The notes under the pieces: model-generated
The model's input: only the letters and a program-made list of their open reading frames with translations
Databases searched by the model: none
What the model was told of the DNA's origin: nothing
Source: Oligoflexia bacterium
GTDB taxonomy: Bacteria > Bdellovibrionota > Bdellovibrionia > JABDDW01
Length of the DNA: 37,438 nucleotides
Assembly: GCA_023250675.1 (NCBI GenBank)
Contig: JAHFAE010000020.1
Coordinates: 1-37,438, forward strand
Direction: 5' to 3'
In this document: one piece after another, positions 1 through 7,103 of the stretch
Layout of the letters: every line of letters starts with the position of its first letter
Numbering within the stretch: the stretch's first letter is position 1
Program-made: the position numbers and the translations under genes

Positions 1-640
1 ACCCTCTCTCATCTTGAAACGTGAGCTTGACGTTATTGCCTTGAATGAATGACGGGGTTTGATCAGTGTTTGGCGATTGCTTTACGAAAACTGGAATCGG
101 AGTAATGGTCTTACCCGTGGTGTTATCAAGATCACCAACGAGGCTATCAAAAAATACAAGACCGATAACACCATTTGTGACTTGAACAATTTGGTTAGAC
201 TGTACGGCCTGCTGAAGAAGCATATTATTACCTAATGTACTTTGAAAAACTCCAAATTCAACTTGACAGGTCTTACCCGTGGGACAATCTTTTTTATAAA
301 AAGTGTCTTGATCTTTAGTCGTCGCACCAACATCTTCAAAACTAAAATCGCTGGATAAAAACCAACGAGAAACGTCATTGGCATTGTAATAGTTAGTAGT
401 TTGCGGGTTACCACCTTGAATTTGGGTCTGCTCGACTTTGACTAAGCCCCATGCGGGCCCTCCCGAATTTGGTGAAGGAGGAACTGACGGAACTCCACTT
501 CCTGTTCCAGTGGCCCCATTACCAGCCGCGCCGCCCGTTCTTTTTAGCCGGTCGTCAACAGGGTTTGGCCGAGAACCTTTATCGGGACATCCCATGTTAA
601 ATAGAATTAGGGTCAAGAATCCTAGCGTAAGCATTTTCAT
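1..640 (-). CDS. Putative lipoprotein, 3' end cut by window edge
   Basis: An open frame of 213 codons runs from ATG at 640 off the left edge with no stop, so the C-terminus is missing. A GAGGAG ribosome site sits 7 bases upstream of this start; the ATG at 660 is in another frame and stops at once. The N-terminus (MKMLTLGFLTLILFNMGC) is a short hydrophobic export signal ending in Cys18, a plausible but atypical lipobox because Asn and Met fill -3 and -2. A Gly/Pro/Ser-rich linker follows at about residues 30-60, then a globular part with one Cys pair (DCPTGKTC). I do not recognise the family. It is probably an envelope lipoprotein transcribed away from the three exported-protein genes to its right. 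Confidence 0.7.
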   Translation of the reverse strand, partial: MKMLTLGFLTLILFNMGCPDKGSRPNPVDDRLKRTGGAAGNGATGTGSGVPSVPPSPNSGGPAWGLVKVEQTQIQGGNPQTTNYYNANDVSRWFLSSDFSFEDVGATTKDQDTFYKKDCPTGKTCQVEFGVFQSTLGNNMLLQQAVQSNQIVQVTNGVIGLVFFDSLVGDLDNTTGKTITPIPVFVKQSPNTDQTPSFIQGNNVKLTFQDERG

Positions 641-1189
641 CGTAAAAACTCCTCGTTCATAGATATTATCAAAGGGGATGCCAGAATTTTCAGGTTTATA
701 TCTACTATATGTGCATTGCCGCCGTGAAATTCACTTCATTAGGCAAAGTGCTCAAAGCTGTTTTCCACCTGTCAAGTTATTGGTCAGACTAAAACGACCC
801 GAAAAAAATTTTGAATAAATGGATAGGCCAAAGCCAAGTTTGCCCGGAGCTTTGGGACTAGGGAGACATGGATGTAACTTGGGTCTCCTAGAGCCATGGA
901 TGGCGTGCCCGAAGCGTAGGGCAAACTTGGCTTTGACCTAACACCGTTACCATTTTTTTTGAGGTGACTTTTTTAGGAAAAGTGTCAAATCACTTGTGGC
1001 TTCAAAACCTAAATCATAAATTCGACAAAAATGTAACTTTGCCAATCGCCGAAAGCTTTATCGTATCGGAACTACTTCAATAAACCATTTGTTAAGAAGC
1101 TCTCTAATCATGTTTTCAAATCTTGGTCCCAAGTTTGCTAAACAAATTCAAGACTATATTTGTACATTTTTTTTAAGTGAGGAAAAATC
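641..1189. other. Divergent intergenic region (549 bases)
   Basis: This gap separates the leftward lipoprotein gene from the rightward gene at 1190. Its main content is the hairpin repeat at 824-940, annotated separately. A short palindrome GTGAAATTCAC lies at about 726-736. The right part (about 941-1189) is AT-rich with a poly-T run at about 952-960. A TATATT hexamer at 1155-1160 could be a -10 box for the gene at 1190, but no good -35 accompanies it. I see no convincing gene or structural RNA. Confidence 0.5.
824..940. repeat. 117-base hairpin repeat element, copy 1
   Basis: The left arm 824-845 (TAGGCCAAAGCCAAGTTTGC plus CC) is the reverse complement of 919-940 with one mismatch in 22. 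Pairing continues inward with wobble (GCTTTGGG against CCCGAAGC). A second nested hairpin lies inside (CTAGGGAGAC near 859 against GTCTCCTAG near 883). On the minus strand the core reads GGCACGCCATCCATGGCT (892-909) followed by an AGGAGACCC block. The same core order occurs in the element at 19813-19935, but the arms are unrelated. This looks like an intergenic palindromic (REP/MITE-like) family. Confidence 0.7.
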
Positions 1190-3016
1190 ATGAAAAAAGC
1201 GATTAATCTTGTTGTTGCCAGTTTATTGGCAAGCCAATCCATTGGATTAGCTCAAACAAATACTCCCAATGTGGCTGTCGTAGCCGGTGGCGGCAGCGGT
1301 CAAACCGGTTTTTTGAGTGCCGGTGATTACAATATCAATAAAAACGAGACTGATTTCACTCAAGCCATGTTAGAGATCATTAAGAATAATTCTAAAATTC
1401 AACAGCAAGACCGTGAGTATCTTCAAGCTAAAGGTAAAGTCATCGGGGATTCTCTTCGCGGATTAGTAGAGAAAAAACAAGCTTTTGTGAAATTAGGTCA
1501 ATCATCTGCTATCACCACAACGGTTACTTTAGACCAAGTTTTAGCCCAAGTTAACGATATCAATGCGGCTGTTGAGAAAATCCAAATTGATATTCAAGAA
1601 GCTTCTCTCATTAGCTCCGACACACTACCAAGTGCTACAGCGTCAGTGGGAAAAAATAATATTACTACTGGCCCAGCGAGCGTTATCGATATGTCAAAGG
1701 CCATGGGCCCCTTCGCCCAAACCCTTACTAAACTAACTGACGAATGTAACAGCGTTACTTTTAAAACTGTTGGTCATAAGGGTGCTTTTAATCCTATCAA
1801 TGCACCTTCATTGACTCCTGATCTCTCTATGTTTCCTCAAATGACCCAAGAAGAAATTGAAGCGGCCGTATTGAAAGTTCAGCAACTCCAAGTCATTGGA
1901 CTAGGGACCCAACGGCAGCAACAACTCTGGGCCGACCAGGTCGTCCAATTAGTGAAGGCATACATTCAACAAGTTGGAACCGATCAGTTTTTACGCCCCA
2001 GAAACGGCAATGATTTTACCTATCTTGGCGAAGCTTACAAATCAGTAGAGAAAATGTTTCTCCTCAGATCTTATCTTCGTAAAAAATATGGAATTCAAAT
2101 TGGTGCAATTCAACCCCAATCTTATCCTGTTGTTTATGGTAACTTAGAAGGAATCTTCAAAAAAGACATGCTCCTCCCCATCACTGGCGCATTGAATAAG
2201 ATTATGAGTCAAACTGCAAGAACAGACACAGATCTTATGGTAGCCTACAACAGTGCTCGTCAGTATGTAGAGTTCTACGATCGAAGCCTAACTCCTACCC
2301 TCTCAGCTGATGCATCCAAAAAGCGAGATGAAGTTAAAAAAGATTTTATGGAAAAAAATCCAAATCTTTCTCAGCTTTCGTATTGGCAGCAAGCCCGCGC
2401 CCAAGCCAATTTACGTTATAATCAATTTACAGCCTCTTTTGCAAAGCGTTCCGAAATCTTGGCCGGCAAGAAAGTGGTCCTCAATAACGACCAAAAAGAC
2501 GTAGCCTATAATTCAGATGATACGGGCGTTATGGCTCGAGTCAGCGGCCTAACCACATTCTTCACTGGTCAGACCTCAACTGTCGAAGCACTTCTTGCTG
2601 TATTTAGACTTATTTTGTCAGACATCAGAGAAGAAGTTATGTTGAGCCAAGGCGATTGGAATAGCCTGCAGAGTTATCACGATAAACTTTATCTCGCCAG
2701 CGATGCTCAAACTGTACGATCAGTTGGTGCCATTTGCGACGTTGATACAAAACTCTCCCCTGCTGCAAGACAACGTGCAAGCGCACTCACCAGTGGCAAG
2801 GTGTCTTGCGTTGCTACCCCTACCGGTCTCTTAGGCCAACTCAATACGGGTAACACCATCGTTACAACTATTCGTAATTTAATGACGACTTACGAAACTG
2901 TTGAAATGAAAAAGGCTCAAGATGCTCGTAATTTGAGAACCCTTGTAGACCAATCGTTAGCTTCACAGGCTCAAGCCGGTGATAAGCCTGACGATGCAGC
3001 TATTTTTAATAAGTAA
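1190..3016 (+). CDS. Exported protein of unknown function (608 aa)
   Basis: The start is ATG 1190 with GTGAGG seven bases upstream. A Sec signal peptide occupies about residues 1-21, with likely cleavage after GLA and before QTN. The mature protein is Gln/Asn/Ala-rich, mostly predicted helical, with no transmembrane segment. Only three Cys are visible (in DECNS, AICDV and KVSCV), and I see no haem or enzyme motif. It is the first of three co-directional genes for exported proteins (1190-6291), separated from the second by a 57-base gap with a hairpin. I do not recognise the family. A periplasmic or surface structural role is only inference from export and context. Confidence 0.75.
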   Translation: MKKAINLVVASLLASQSIGLAQTNTPNVAVVAGGGSGQTGFLSAGDYNINKNETDFTQAMLEIIKNNSKIQQQDREYLQAKGKVIGDSLRGLVEKKQAFVKLGQSSAITTTVTLDQVLAQVNDINAAVEKIQIDIQEASLISSDTLPSATASVGKNNITTGPASVIDMSKAMGPFAQTLTKLTDECNSVTFKTVGHKGAFNPINAPSLTPDLSMFPQMTQEEIEAAVLKVQQLQVIGLGTQRQQQLWADQVVQLVKAYIQQVGTDQFLRPRNGNDFTYLGEAYKSVEKMFLLRSYLRKKYGIQIGAIQPQSYPVVYGNLEGIFKKDMLLPITGALNKIMSQTARTDTDLMVAYNSARQYVEFYDRSLTPTLSADASKKRDEVKKDFMEKNPNLSQLSYWQQARAQANLRYNQFTASFAKRSEILAGKKVVLNNDQKDVAYNSDDTGVMARVSGLTTFFTGQTSTVEALLAVFRLILSDIREEVMLSQGDWNSLQSYHDKLYLASDAQTVRSVGAICDVDTKLSPAARQRASALTSGKVSCVATPTGLLGQLNTGNTIVTTIRNLMTTYETVEMKKAQDARNLRTLVDQSLASQAQAGDKPDDAAIFNK

Positions 3017-3026
3017 GACTAATTTT

Positions 3027-3055
3027 ACGCAGAGCCTAAATTTTAGGCTCTGCGT
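3027..3055 (+). terminator. Perfect hairpin between two envelope genes
   Basis: ACGCAGAGCCTAAA (3027-3040) pairs perfectly with TTTAGGCTCTGCGT (3042-3055). It sits 11 bases after the stop of the 608-aa gene and ends 18 bases before the next ATG. It is terminator-shaped, but only TTT follows the stem, so it may attenuate transcription or protect the 3' end of the first message rather than fully stop it. Confidence 0.55.
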
Positions 3056-3073
3056 TTCAAAATAGGGAAGACC

Positions 3074-5188
3074 ATGAAAAACTTTGCCCTTATTGTCCTA
3101 ACTGTAGCGGGTTTAATGGCTTGCAGCACTTTAAATGCTGGTCAATTTGTAGGAAGTGGGTTTGACGCCGATCAGTTATGTGTAGCGCCCTTTAGATGTG
3201 ACGGCGAGACCATTGCACCAGATAATCGACCCTCGTTGCCAGTTTCGCAACCTATAAATTCTGGAACAGTTCAAGGCGGTTGCGACCAGCTTCCAAAGGG
3301 ACGTGATTACTTAGCTCACCCGACTGGATTGTCATGTTCAGGCGGTGGGCAAGAGGATTATCTACGCGAACGTCTTCCCCATACCCAAGAAAAATTAGAT
3401 GAAAATTACGGCTATCTTGGTCTTGGCCCCACTATTGAAGCTCGAACGGCTGCACAAAAAGTATTGCTCGTCCCCAACTACGGCTGGACAAATCAATTCA
3501 AATTAGATGTTCGCCAGAACTGGGTCTATAAAAGAAAAACTGGTGGATATACCGATTGCCGAGCACAGAACCTGTTTGGTGGTGAAGGTGGCGCAATCGA
3601 ATCGTATCAAACCACCTGTTATCGTAGAAATCGCAAAGAGGAAGTGGTTCGTACTGTTATCGAAAAAGAAAGATATTGTGTAGTTGCAAGCGCTCCACCA
3701 CCACCGCCTCCTCCCACCCGAACTGAACCAGAACCAGAAACTGGCAGCCACTCAACGACTCCATCATTCGGTGGAGGCAGTACTGGTGGCAGTACGGGCC
3801 ATTCAGGCTCGTCTTCGAGCCGCCCCAGTGAACCAAGACAAGAACCTAGACATGAACCCAAACACGATACAAACCAAGGTTCGTCAAAACCTAAAGGCAA
3901 CGGAGAAAGTTTTAAAAGCAACCGAGACCGCGCAAAACGTGGTTTTGATGGTTACTATAGAATTAAGATTCCAAATCAAATTGATCGTTTTCCTTCCTAT
4001 TCAAATAGACGAATTTACCCAGCTCGAGACCATTTAACAGAAGGTTCAACACCCCAGTACGGTTGTGATCGGTGGGAAGTTCGCGAAGTCGGTCGACATG
4101 ATGAACATGTCTATGAAAATGTAGAAGACGTTTCTTACTCTTGTACAAAAATTAGAAATCAATGGTGTACTTGGTATGAGGATCAAGCTGATTCTTCGGT
4201 ATGCCCCGAGGCAAGAACTGCAACGGTCACAGTAAACTATAAGACGCCCGGTGACTGGAACCCCCTTAATAAGTTATACGACGATCAACTCCCCAATAAA
4301 TTTGACTTACTCTTGGGAGAGGCCGAACTGATTCGAGTCTCCCTGGGTTCAAATGGGTCAACTCTCACCCCCTCAGTCAATATCGTCAATGCCATCGAAG
4401 GGCACAAAGAACCTTGGAATGTCTATGAAACAAAATTTAGTCCAAGTGAACTCCTTTGCCAATATAAAGACATGAATACTACCCTCAATGTTCTTCCCCA
4501 AAAACGTGTTGTACAAACAGCTCCAAACACACTTACCGTTTTGAGTAAATCTTTTGAAGGTCTCGACTACAAAGGACGGCCAAAAAATTTACTCGTAAGT
4601 AATCCTGCAAGAAACCTGGTTCTTGATCGATCTAATTTAAGTCGCGCGTTTGGACAAGACAAAAATCCACAAGCTAAAGTTTCAAAAGCAGATTTTAGAA
4701 CTGACCCCGCGTTAAAAAATGCGGGCATCTCTCGAAAATTTTGGGAGAATACAAGATTCTGGATGCGGCTCATTTGGATGGACGGAAACAAAAAAGTAAA
4801 AATAACATTAGGACGACCCTTTAGTATTAATCAAGCAGGAGCTGTGGGCGACACCCTTAATGTCTCGTTAGTGGCGGAAAACGGAATGGATAAATTTTAT
4901 AAACTTTCTGTACCCTATGAAAGATTTTTTGGATTTCTGGGTGGGAGCGTTCCTCTTGATCCAAAGAAAAAATACTTTATTGAAATCAAGATGGCCCAAC
5001 CAGGATTTGACGGAATTTATCTCAGTGGTTTGAACAACGACCCAAGTCTATCTGATGAAGAAAAGAAACTTATTAACAATGACGCCTACAGCGATTCAAA
5101 ACTGATTCCTTTGCCTCAAGTGAGTTCGTCAAGAACTTGGCTTGAAAGATTTGAAGATTGGCGCGCTCGCAGGATGTGGCGCCCATGA
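3074..5188 (+). CDS. Large Cys-rich exported protein, probable lipoprotein (704 aa)
   Basis: The start is ATG 3074 with GGGAAG just upstream. The N-terminus is hydrophobic and reaches LMAC at residues 14-17, a near-lipobox; alternatively signal peptidase I could cut after LNA (residue 22). The first 200 residues contain many Cys, with more at about 340-385, suggesting several disulphides. Residues about 207-280 form a low-complexity linker: a poly-Pro run, Gly/Ser/Thr repeats, then a charged repeat of the type EPRQEPRHEPKHD. The C-terminal 350 residues look globular. I see no CXXCH or known catalytic motif. It is the middle gene of the three-gene envelope cluster; its stop lies 11 bases before the start of the third gene. 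Function unknown. Confidence 0.75.
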   Translation: MKNFALIVLTVAGLMACSTLNAGQFVGSGFDADQLCVAPFRCDGETIAPDNRPSLPVSQPINSGTVQGGCDQLPKGRDYLAHPTGLSCSGGGQEDYLRERLPHTQEKLDENYGYLGLGPTIEARTAAQKVLLVPNYGWTNQFKLDVRQNWVYKRKTGGYTDCRAQNLFGGEGGAIESYQTTCYRRNRKEEVVRTVIEKERYCVVASAPPPPPPPTRTEPEPETGSHSTTPSFGGGSTGGSTGHSGSSSSRPSEPRQEPRHEPKHDTNQGSSKPKGNGESFKSNRDRAKRGFDGYYRIKIPNQIDRFPSYSNRRIYPARDHLTEGSTPQYGCDRWEVREVGRHDEHVYENVEDVSYSCTKIRNQWCTWYEDQADSSVCPEARTATVTVNYKTPGDWNPLNKLYDDQLPNKFDLLLGEAELIRVSLGSNGSTLTPSVNIVNAIEGHKEPWNVYETKFSPSELLCQYKDMNTTLNVLPQKRVVQTAPNTLTVLSKSFEGLDYKGRPKNLLVSNPARNLVLDRSNLSRAFGQDKNPQAKVSKADFRTDPALKNAGISRKFWENTRFWMRLIWMDGNKKVKITLGRPFSINQAGAVGDTLNVSLVAENGMDKFYKLSVPYERFFGFLGGSVPLDPKKKYFIEIKMAQPGFDGIYLSGLNNDPSLSDEEKKLINNDAYSDSKLIPLPQVSSSRTWLERFEDWRARRMWRP

Positions 5189-5199
5189 ACGGAGAAATT

Positions 5200-6291
5200 A
5201 TGAGAAATACATTAAGAAAATTTTCGTCGGTATTAACTCTAATCACTCTCTTATTCTCAACTGGCGCCTTCGCACTACCGTCTCTTAAAGATTACAAAAA
5301 AAAGGTTGGAGATTTAGTTTACAGCCTAAATAGTCTTGAAAACGGAAAAGTTCTTGAAAGACTCAATTGGGTCGACAAGGTTGCGGCAGAAGCAATGCCC
5401 GTGAAACTTGGCGCTGAAGTTGCTGTCAATATGCTTACAGCATTAGAGTTATTGAAAGTACTTGTCGAGGATACTACTTTTAAGCCAGAAGATAAAAAAG
5501 ATATGGTTCTTGATCTTGTGGCAGCTCTTGGCCGCAATTTATCTACAATCGACAGGCACCAAGGTGACGATGAGTTAAACCCAGAGGGTGAAGGTGATGA
5601 TAATCCAAATTCTAAGAGTACCAAACTGCCTCTTGCGATCAAACTTCTTAAAACCACAAGTTTGGAATTTCTTAGTACATTCACTGATCTTTTAAGTTTC
5701 CCAAAGACTTTTGATAACAAAAGAACATACAAATTTATTGATCGAATGGTTCGTGAATACATTAGCCAAGACATAGTTATTTACGATCAACACTTAGTTG
5801 CCGAAGCGCGAAGCGTAGATGCAGATAACAAAGCTCTTAAAGCTTTTCTTTTCAACCAAGTGGTCCCAGATAAAAAGAAAAATAGTCCAACTGACTTAGG
5901 GACTGCCGAAAAAGCACTTATTGTAAGAAAAAATCGGCTAGGTGCACATTATATTGTATTAGGTACCATCGGAGTTTCAATTTTGTCGTGGACGTTATCC
6001 GGTGCGGACTGGTTTGGATTTGCGACTGATGGCTATAGCCTCACCACTGCTAGAATTAGTGATTTTCTATTTTATACTTCAGCTATCACCGTGGGCCTTA
6101 TACGGGCTGCCTCGGGGTCGTTTGGCGTTATTCCTCCCCTTGAGCGCCTTATCGACATAATTAATAATCCCAAGAAGTCACCTGAATTTTCCGAACTTAA
6201 GCTCCCTTTGATGGCGCGAATCTTTAGAATACAAAAGAAAGTTGACGAAGCAAAAAGTCAATTCTGTAAGGCGGGTTTGAGTAAAATCTAA
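5200..6291 (+). CDS. Exported/membrane protein of unknown function (363 aa)
   Basis: ATG 5200 is preferred: GGAGAA lies 3 bases upstream and a clear signal peptide begins there (residues 1-25, cleavage after AFA). In-frame ATGs at 5185 and a further start at 5158 would place a charged stretch before the signal and overlap the previous gene. The mature protein is helical with an acidic Asp/Glu/Gly/Asn linker (about residues 121-138). Two hydrophobic segments lie near the C-terminus (about 250-266 and 288-306), so it may be anchored in the inner membrane. It probably shares an operon with the two genes upstream. I do not recognise the family. Confidence 0.72.
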   Translation: MRNTLRKFSSVLTLITLLFSTGAFALPSLKDYKKKVGDLVYSLNSLENGKVLERLNWVDKVAAEAMPVKLGAEVAVNMLTALELLKVLVEDTTFKPEDKKDMVLDLVAALGRNLSTIDRHQGDDELNPEGEGDDNPNSKSTKLPLAIKLLKTTSLEFLSTFTDLLSFPKTFDNKRTYKFIDRMVREYISQDIVIYDQHLVAEARSVDADNKALKAFLFNQVVPDKKKNSPTDLGTAEKALIVRKNRLGAHYIVLGTIGVSILSWTLSGADWFGFATDGYSLTTARISDFLFYTSAITVGLIRAASGSFGVIPPLERLIDIINNPKKSPEFSELKLPLMARIFRIQKKVDEAKSQFCKAGLSKI

Positions 6292-6338
6292 AGACTTTAT
6301 GACTAGTGTTGCAATTTAAAAACACCTTGAGTTGTCGG

Positions 6339-7103
6339 TTAAAGCAAACGCGGAATTCTGCTACGGTATTGCCTCTCAAGTCGTCGATTGCGCTCGTCTC
6401 CACCTTCTACGTTGGCTGAGAGGTAAACCGGTGCCACCAGCATATTTTGAGAATAGAGTTCACATATTCGAACACTCAAATAATTGACCACTAGGCAATT
6501 GAGCAATGTTGATAATGGCCCCACAGGTGCATCAAGACCGGGAATCTTAATGGCCGCATCTCCACGCACCCCGCCTGTGTCGATGACGTACTCACATACT
6601 TCAAATAATTTTTTACCGCCAGAGTGTCGAGTTAAAGTTTGCTTTGAATGCTCTAAATTTGTAATGGCCACAGTGACCACACCTTCTTCTTTAGCGATCT
6701 GTGCTAATTCTACACTCACCGGGTTAATTCCTGAATTAGAAAAAATTGTTAAGACTTCACCAGGCAAAGGTTTGTAAAAATTAAATATAACTTGGGCAAC
6801 ACCCGAAAGCCTCTCCAGAGGCCCATTTCGGGACGGTCCACCGTGGGGCATTAAATAATCTTCGAGCCACGCATTAACAGGAATTAACCCGCCCGCTCGA
6901 TGAAACGCTTCTTCCACAGCCATATGAGAATGGCCGGCCCCAAAGAGATGCCAAACAGAAGTTGATTTAGGATCTCGGGCATTAAGACTATCAAAAATAA
7001 TATTTGCTACTTTTTCTAAGGTGTCGGACTGATTTAATAAAAGATTTTGGATTTTTTCTTGAATCTGTCGCCCATATTCAGAAGCGAGGGTCGGCCCCGT
7101 CAT
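6339..7103 (-). CDS. SIS-domain protein, UPF0309-like
   Basis: This 254-residue cytosolic protein has a sugar-isomerase (SIS) phosphosugar-binding fold. Diagnostic segments are FGAGHSHMAVEEAFHRAGGL (about residues 53-72), the SIS serine loop IFSNSGINPVSVEL, a GDAAIKI motif, and a C-terminal SANVEGGDERNR segment ending in a basic RIPRLL tail. The order matches the UPF0309 branch of SIS proteins. The family binds phosphosugars or amino sugars, but the substrate is not established. Its ATG overlaps the fadJ-like stop (ATGA, 7100-7103), so it is translationally coupled to a beta-oxidation operon, an unexpected partner. An acyl-sugar or cell-wall recycling role would be speculation. Confidence 0.82.
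   Translation of the reverse strand: MTGPTLASEYGRQIQEKIQNLLLNQSDTLEKVANIIFDSLNARDPKSTSVWHLFGAGHSHMAVEEAFHRAGGLIPVNAWLEDYLMPHGGPSRNGPLERLSGVAQVIFNFYKPLPGEVLTIFSNSGINPVSVELAQIAKEEGVVTVAITNLEHSKQTLTRHSGGKKLFEVCEYVIDTGGVRGDAAIKIPGLDAPVGPLSTLLNCLVVNYLSVRICELYSQNMLVAPVYLSANVEGGDERNRRLERQYRSRIPRLL

Noticed and set aside
232-414. Minus-strand 60-codon frame
   Set aside because: It overlaps the partial lipoprotein gene on the same strand in another frame and has no features of its own.
438-662. Plus-strand open frame at the left edge
   Set aside because: It lies antisense to the better supported lipoprotein frame (ribosome site, signal peptide, continuous to the edge) and has no ribosome site of its own.
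1110-1193. 27-codon frame ending in an overlap with the start of the 608-aa gene
   Set aside because: Short open frames are common in AT-rich DNA, the upstream ribosome site is weak and the product has no features.
3503-4148. Several frames opposite the Pro/Gly linker of the 704-aa gene
   Set aside because: They are compositional shadows of the low-complexity linker, e.g. poly-Gly opposite poly-Pro.
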